A stretch of 64,000 bases of DNA. It comes from Betaproteobacteria bacterium. Its GTDB lineage: Bacteria > Pseudomonadota > Gammaproteobacteria > Burkholderiales > Rhodocyclaceae. The stretch spans positions 186,001 to 250,000 of the forward strand of contig WQYQ01000001.1 in the NCBI GenBank assembly GCA_009781175.1, in the 5' to 3' direction. Shown here one piece after another: positions 59,667 through 64,000 of this stretch. The notes under the pieces were generated by a model. The model was given only the letters and a program-made list of their open reading frames with translations. It did no database searches and was not told where the DNA came from. A program made the translations under genes and the position numbers. Position 1 is the stretch's first letter; each line of letters starts with the position of its first letter.

Positions 59667-59921
59667 ATGACGGTCGTGACGCTTTCGGGCAAAGGCCAGT
59701 TGGTGCTGCCTGCCGAGATACGCCGCCGCTTTGGCCTGACCGCCGGGAGCCGTTTGGAGTTAACGGAAGAGGCCGATGGGCTGCGGCTAACCGTTCCGCA
59801 TCGCCTGAGCGCCGAAAGCGTCGAATCGGGTTACGGCATGGTCGCCCTGCGCCCTGGCGGCAAGCCGCGACGGCTCGCGGATTTCGATGCGGCCAGCCTG
59901 CTAGCCAAAGACCGCGCATGA
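59667..59921 (+). CDS. AbrB-type antitoxin (VapB-like)
   Basis: The 84-residue protein starts with the AbrB/MazE swapped-hairpin domain (TLSGKGQLVLPAEIRRRFGL, followed by GSRLELTEE). A tail of about 35 residues would wrap the toxin. It overlaps the downstream PIN gene by four bases (ATGA). It should bind the inverted repeat just upstream. Different from the antitoxin at 45491, so the two systems are separate acquisitions. Confidence 0.88.
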   Translation: MTVVTLSGKGQLVLPAEIRRRFGLTAGSRLELTEEADGLRLTVPHRLSAESVESGYGMVALRPGGKPRRLADFDAASLLAKDRA

Positions 59922-60331
59922 AGGCCGTCGATACCAACGTGCTGGCGCGCTTTTTCGTCGATGATCCCGACGACGCCGAAGCCGCGCGCCAGCGTCCCGC
60001 CGCGCTAGCTGCGATGCGCGGACGGGTATTCGTCTCCGTCACGGTGTTGCTGGAACTGGAATGGGTGCTGCGCGGCTTTTATGTGCTGCCTCCCGCCACC
60101 ATTCATCGCGTCGTGAGCGCGTTGTGCACCTATGAAAACGTGGTGATTGAAGATCGCGCCAATGTGCAAACCGCGCTGGAAGCCTTCAAGGCCGGGCTGG
60201 ATTTTGCCGATGCCCTGCATCTGAGCCGCGCCGCCTCGTGTTCGGCGCTGCTGACGTTCGACAAACGCCTCATCAAACGAGCGGCAACGCAGGCGAACGC
60301 GCTGCCTTGTGAATTACCCGGCGCGGCTTGA
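59918..60331 (+). CDS. PIN-domain toxin (VapC-like)
   Basis: The 137-residue PIN-domain ribonuclease starts MKAVDTNVLARFFVDD with the first acidic residue in DTN. Further acidic residues are in LLELEWVL, FADALHLSRA and TFDKRL, so the active site looks complete. It is coupled to the antitoxin by a four-base overlap. Target RNA unknown. Confidence 0.9.
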   Translation: MKAVDTNVLARFFVDDPDDAEAARQRPAALAAMRGRVFVSVTVLLELEWVLRGFYVLPPATIHRVVSALCTYENVVIEDRANVQTALEAFKAGLDFADALHLSRAASCSALLTFDKRLIKRAATQANALPCELPGAA

Positions 60332-60534
60332 AATTTTCATTGCCGACGCCGGGCGGCGCCAAAATTTACAGCCTGACAAGAAACTGGCGCGGTAACCCGG
60401 CTTTCAAAATACGGTGGATTTCTCCGGTAAATAACTGTCGCCTCCCGGACGATCAATTACAACTTATGCCTTGCCATGTAAAAGGCGATACCCGAGACTT
60501 CCTTAATTAGCGCACCAATTCAAACAGCATTTCC
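60332..60534. other. Intergenic region before the split RND gene
   Basis: These 203 bases are mixed in composition, with no reading frame or clear hairpin that I can support. The promoter of the RND-adaptor operon is expected here. Confidence 0.4.
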
Positions 60535-60957
60535 ATGTGGATCGTCCAACTGGCCCTGCGCCGGCCCTATACCTTCATCGTCCTGGCGCTCCTGATTCTG
60601 CTCGCCACCCCGTTTGTGCTGCTGCGCATGGCGACGGACATTTTTCCTGAGATCGATATTCCGGTCATCAGCATCATCTGGAACTACAACGGCTTGCCGG
60701 CAAGCGAAATGGCCGACCGCATGGCGGCGGTCAGCGAGCGCGGCCTGACCACGGTGGTCAACGACATCGAACATATCGAATCGACCTCGCTGAACGGCAT
60801 TTCGATCGTCAAGCTCTTCTTTCAACCTGGCGCGAATATTCAAACGGCGATCGCGCAGGTCGTTTCCGCCTCGCAGGCGCACACGCGCCAGATGCCGCCA
60901 GGCACAACGCCGCCGATGATCATCAAATATTCGGCTTCAAGCATTCCGATCCTGTAA
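60535..60957 (+). CDS. RND efflux permease, 5' fragment ended by in-frame TAA
   Basis: The 140-residue fragment is the N-terminus of an RND pump: the first helix (MWIVQLALRRPYTFIVLALL) and the start of the periplasmic porter domain. TAA at 60955-60957 (codon 141) stops it after SIPIL. The same frame continues without a break (LGLSSQTLSEQELNDTTL) into the main body of the pump. A glutamine codon CAA at this place would restore one 1057-residue protein. The fragment alone cannot pump. Confidence 0.85.
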   Translation: MWIVQLALRRPYTFIVLALLILLATPFVLLRMATDIFPEIDIPVISIIWNYNGLPASEMADRMAAVSERGLTTVVNDIEHIESTSLNGISIVKLFFQPGANIQTAIAQVVSASQAHTRQMPPGTTPPMIIKYSASSIPIL

Positions 60958-61047
60958 CTGGGGCTTTCGAGCCAGACGCTCTCGGAGCAGGAACTCAACG
61001 ATACGACGCTGAACCAGTTCCGCCCGCGCCTCATCACCGTACCCGGC

Positions 61048-63708
61048 GTGGCGATGCCCTACCCCTACGGCGGCAAATCGCGCCTGATCTCGGTCGACCT
61101 CGACACCTCGGCCCTGCTCGCGCACGGTCTCACGCCGACCGACATCGTCAACGCAGTCGGCGCGCAGAATCTGATCCTGCCTTCCGGCACGCAAAAACTC
61201 GGCGAAACCGAATACAACGTCGGGCTCAACGGCACGCCGCCATCGATTGCCGCGCTCAACGCGATCCCGGTGCGCACCGCGAATGGCGTAACTACTTATT
61301 TGAAAGACGTGGCCCATGTGCGCGACGGCTTTTCACCGCAAACGAACATCGTGCGCCAGGACGGCCAGCGCGGCGTCCTGCTCTCGGTACTCAAGAACGG
61401 CGGCACCTCGACGCTTGCGATCGTCAAAGAAATCTTCCACCGCCTGCCCGTCGTCTCGCAGGTGCTGCCCAAAGAGGTCACGGTCACCCCGCTGTTCGAC
61501 CAGTCGCTCTTCGTCAAGGCCGCGATCCAGAGCGTCGCGCATGAAGCACTGATTGCCGCGTGCCTCACCGCCGCGATGATCCTGCTCTTCCTCGGCGACT
61601 GGCGCGCCACCTGCATCATCGCCGTTTCGATCCCGCTATCAATCCTGAGTTCGATCATCGTGCTGCATCTGCTCGGCGAAACGATGAACCTCATGACACT
61701 CGGCGGACTCGCGCTCGCCGTCGGCATTCTCGTCGACGATGCGACGGTCACGATCGAAAACATCGAACGCCACCTGCACGATGAACGCGATTTCCACGAT
61801 GCGATTCTGCATGGCGCCTCCGAAATCGCGGTGCCTACCCTCGTATCTACACTATGCATCTGCATCGTTTTCGTGCCGATGTTCTTCCTCACCGGCGTGG
61901 CGCGCTTTCTGTTCGTGCCGATGGCCGAAGCCGTCATCTTCGCGATGCTGGCCTCCTACCTCCTCTCGCGCACCCTGGTTCCGACGCTCGTGATGTACCT
62001 GATGGACAAGCGTCACGGCGCAACCAGCTCGCGCAGCCTTTTGCAGCGGATCTACCGCCGTTTCGATGCTTCTTTCGAGCGCATACGCGCGAATTACTCG
62101 ACCGTGCTGGCAGCGGTGCTCGCGCGGCGCAGGTTGTTCATACTCGGCTTCGCGGGTTTCAGCGTACTTTCCTGCGGGCTCTATCCGTTGCTCGGCCGCG
62201 ATTTTTTCCCCGACGTCGATGCCGGGCAGATCCGGCTCCACATGCGCGCACCAACGGGTACCCGGATCGAAGAAACCGCTTATCTGGCCGACCGCGTCGA
62301 AGCCGCGATCCGCGAAATCGTGCCGCAGCAGGAACTGCAAACGATCGTCGACAATCTCGGTCTGCCCTACTCGGGCATCAATCTGTCATACAGCAGCGCC
62401 GGCACCATCGGCGCGTCGGATGCCGAAATCCTCGTCGCATTGAAACCCGGCGGACACGGCCCCACGAACGAGCATATCGAGCGCTTGCGCGCCGAACTCC
62501 CGGCCCGCTTTCCCGGCGTCGAATTCGCATTCCAGCCCGCCGACATCGTAAGCCAGATTCTCAATTTCGGCCTGCCCGCGGCGATCGACGTGCAATTCCT
62601 CGGCAAGGACCAGGCGGAGAACTATCGCTTCGCCGCGCGCCTGATGGAAAAGATCAAGCAGATTCCCGGCGCCGTCGACACGCATATTCACCAGCGCTTC
62701 AATCAGCCGACGCTCGGCGTCGAAATGGATCGCGTGCGCCTACAGCAACTCGGGCTCTCCGCCGCCGACGTCGCGCAGAACATGCTGGTGACATTGAGTT
62801 CGAGTTTCCAGACCTCGCCGGCATTCTGGCTCAATCCGGCTAACAGTATCGTCTACCAGGTCGCGGTTTCCTCGCCGCAATACCGCATGGACTCGCTCGA
62901 CGCCTTGCTGCGTACCCCAATCGGCGGCGGCGATAATCGGCCCTCGCAACTGCTCGGCAATCTCGTCCAGATCAAACCCGCAGTACAACCGGCCATCGTT
63001 TCGCACTACGACATTCAGCCAGTCGTCGATATTTACACCAGCGTGCATGGCACCGACCTTGGCAGCGTCGCAGCGCAGATCGAAAAACTCGTCGACGAAG
63101 TACGCCCCACGCTGCCGCGCGGCGCGCAAGTCGAAATCCGCGGCCAGGTCCAAACGATGCAAAGTTCCTTCATCGGCCTTGGCGTCGGTCTAGCGATGGC
63201 GATCGTCCTCGTCTACCTTCTGATCGTGGTCAACTTCCAAAGCTGGCTCGACCCCTTCATCATCATCTGCGCCCTGCCCGCAGCGCTCGCCGGAATCGCC
63301 TGGATGCTCTTCCTCACCGGCACGACGCTCAGCGTGCCTTCGCTGACAGGCGCGATCATGACAATGGGCGTGGCCACCGCGAACAGCATTCTCGTCATCA
63401 CCTTCGCGCGCGAGCGCATGCGCGCCGGCGATAGCCCGACCGAGGCCGCGCTGCGCGCGGGTTCAACACGCCTACGCCCAGTGATCATGACCGCATTGGC
63501 AATGATCATTGGCATGGTACCGATGGCGCTCGGCCTCGGCGAAGGCGCGGAACAAAACGCCCCGCTCGGCCGCGCCGTCATCGGCGGCCTGCTCTTCGCC
63601 ACGGTTTCCACGCTGATCTTTGTGCCCGCCGTTTTCGCCGCATTCCACACGCGCCTGCGTGCGCGCGCCACGGCGCCCGAATTTCCGCTCGCCACTGAGA
63701 ACCACTGA
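61048..63708 (+). CDS. RND efflux permease, 3' main part
   Basis: This part of about 886 residues lacks only the first helix and part of the first porter loop. The central helices with the proton-relay aspartates (GILVDDATVTIENI), the second porter loop and the last helices are all present. It is in the same frame as the fragment at 60535-60957. The first possible start is GTG at 61048, without a ribosome-binding site. If the TAA is real, a functional pump is doubtful, because the first transmembrane helix is lost. The adaptor gene follows directly. Confidence 0.85.
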   Translation: MAMPYPYGGKSRLISVDLDTSALLAHGLTPTDIVNAVGAQNLILPSGTQKLGETEYNVGLNGTPPSIAALNAIPVRTANGVTTYLKDVAHVRDGFSPQTNIVRQDGQRGVLLSVLKNGGTSTLAIVKEIFHRLPVVSQVLPKEVTVTPLFDQSLFVKAAIQSVAHEALIAACLTAAMILLFLGDWRATCIIAVSIPLSILSSIIVLHLLGETMNLMTLGGLALAVGILVDDATVTIENIERHLHDERDFHDAILHGASEIAVPTLVSTLCICIVFVPMFFLTGVARFLFVPMAEAVIFAMLASYLLSRTLVPTLVMYLMDKRHGATSSRSLLQRIYRRFDASFERIRANYSTVLAAVLARRRLFILGFAGFSVLSCGLYPLLGRDFFPDVDAGQIRLHMRAPTGTRIEETAYLADRVEAAIREIVPQQELQTIVDNLGLPYSGINLSYSSAGTIGASDAEILVALKPGGHGPTNEHIERLRAELPARFPGVEFAFQPADIVSQILNFGLPAAIDVQFLGKDQAENYRFAARLMEKIKQIPGAVDTHIHQRFNQPTLGVEMDRVRLQQLGLSAADVAQNMLVTLSSSFQTSPAFWLNPANSIVYQVAVSSPQYRMDSLDALLRTPIGGGDNRPSQLLGNLVQIKPAVQPAIVSHYDIQPVVDIYTSVHGTDLGSVAAQIEKLVDEVRPTLPRGAQVEIRGQVQTMQSSFIGLGVGLAMAIVLVYLLIVVNFQSWLDPFIIICALPAALAGIAWMLFLTGTTLSVPSLTGAIMTMGVATANSILVITFARERMRAGDSPTEAALRAGSTRLRPVIMTALAMIIGMVPMALGLGEGAEQNAPLGRAVIGGLLFATVSTLIFVPAVFAAFHTRLRARATAPEFPLATENH

Positions 63709-63709
63709 G

Positions 63710-64000
63710 ATGGAAGAATTCCAAACCCTCGCCGCCCCACGCGCAATCCGCCGCGCCTGGATCGCGCTTGCGATCGTCCTCGCCCTGCTTGCGCTCGGCA
63801 GCATCCGCATTCTGATCCTGCGCAACGCGCGTGCCGATGCGCTGGCGAAAACCGCCGAAGCGCACAGCAGCCAGCATGTCACCGTCACGCACGGCCAAAC
63901 CGATAGCGGCGAGGAACAGCTTGTGCTGCCCGGCACTTTGCAAGGTTTTCTCGAAGCGCCGATCCATGCGCGCACCAGCGGCTATGTGCTGCGCCGCGAG
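63710..64000 (+). CDS. RND efflux periplasmic adaptor, partial at window end
   Basis: The frame opens at ATG 63710, one base after the RND stop (TGAGATG), and runs to the window edge (97 codons). It has a membrane anchor (residues about 17-36) and the start of a membrane-fusion protein (LPGTLQGFLEAPIHARTSGYVLRRE-type, the first lipoyl half). Close spacing shows that it forms an operon with the pump. The pump-before-adaptor order differs from the operon at 17575. Confidence 0.88.
   Translation, partial: MEEFQTLAAPRAIRRAWIALAIVLALLALGSIRILILRNARADALAKTAEAHSSQHVTVTHGQTDSGEEQLVLPGTLQGFLEAPIHARTSGYVLRRE

Overview
The window looks like a chromosomal segment of a betaproteobacterium. It is mostly GC-rich, the long genes closely match betaproteobacterial families, and several neighbourhoods are typical of that class: fumA next to yqhA, paired cyanophycin synthetases, and an acetyl-CoA synthetase next to a VC_2705-type symporter module. 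Rhodocyclales or a relative is my guess from gene order only. I saw no rRNA, tRNA or CRISPR array.

Layout. 1-1748: end of a methionine ABC importer (metN', metI, metQ) closed by a two-way terminator. 1748-4832: acetate transporter, LysE exporter, and a divergent MocR regulator with repeated operator boxes. 4890-6785: a membrane GGDEF protein with a degenerate active site and a small lipoprotein. 6858-14990: a minus-strand acetate module made of acs, a membrane PAS-exonuclease, a CBS/DUF294 protein and a large sodium:solute symporter that carries an EF-hand loop. 15252-17352: yqhA and class I fumarase. 17575-26544: a complete MdtABC/MuxABC-type RND efflux operon with its own outer-membrane channel.

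26545-27273 is a gene-poor stretch with a palindromic repeat, a broken VOC-family gene and a possible leader peptide. 27274-33516 is a 1686-residue hybrid histidine kinase followed by a REC/HD-GYP response regulator. Next come pgm, a small periplasmic OB-fold-like protein, ygiQ, a second HD-GYP plus histidine kinase pair (38259-41035), an acyltransferase, aroG and serB. 43975-47350 is an accessory patch: an HPP-family membrane protein and TetR regulator with matching operators, a VapBC toxin-antitoxin pair and an AEC transporter.

47353-55240 is a cyanophycin locus: DUF1854 protein, ABC exporter-like protein, a cphA paralogue with a broken ligase P-loop, and cphA. Then mutL; an AT-rich, probably acquired acyltransferase/SGNH gene that contains poly-G tracts likely to be a sequencing artefact; a second VapBC-like pair; and an RND pump gene split by a single in-frame TAA, followed by the start of its adaptor gene.

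The most unusual signals are these. A three-hairpin DNA/RNA element occurs in three forms, each just beyond the stop codon of a co-oriented gene, and in one case it supplies that stop codon. The acetate module joins membrane sensing, an exonuclease and a nucleotidyltransferase-like protein. The CphA paralogue has lost its P-loop lysine. Two matching 18-bp TetR operators sit at the TetR and HPP genes. The RND pump carries a single-base interruption. Similarity calls rest on reading motifs by eye; no database search was run.
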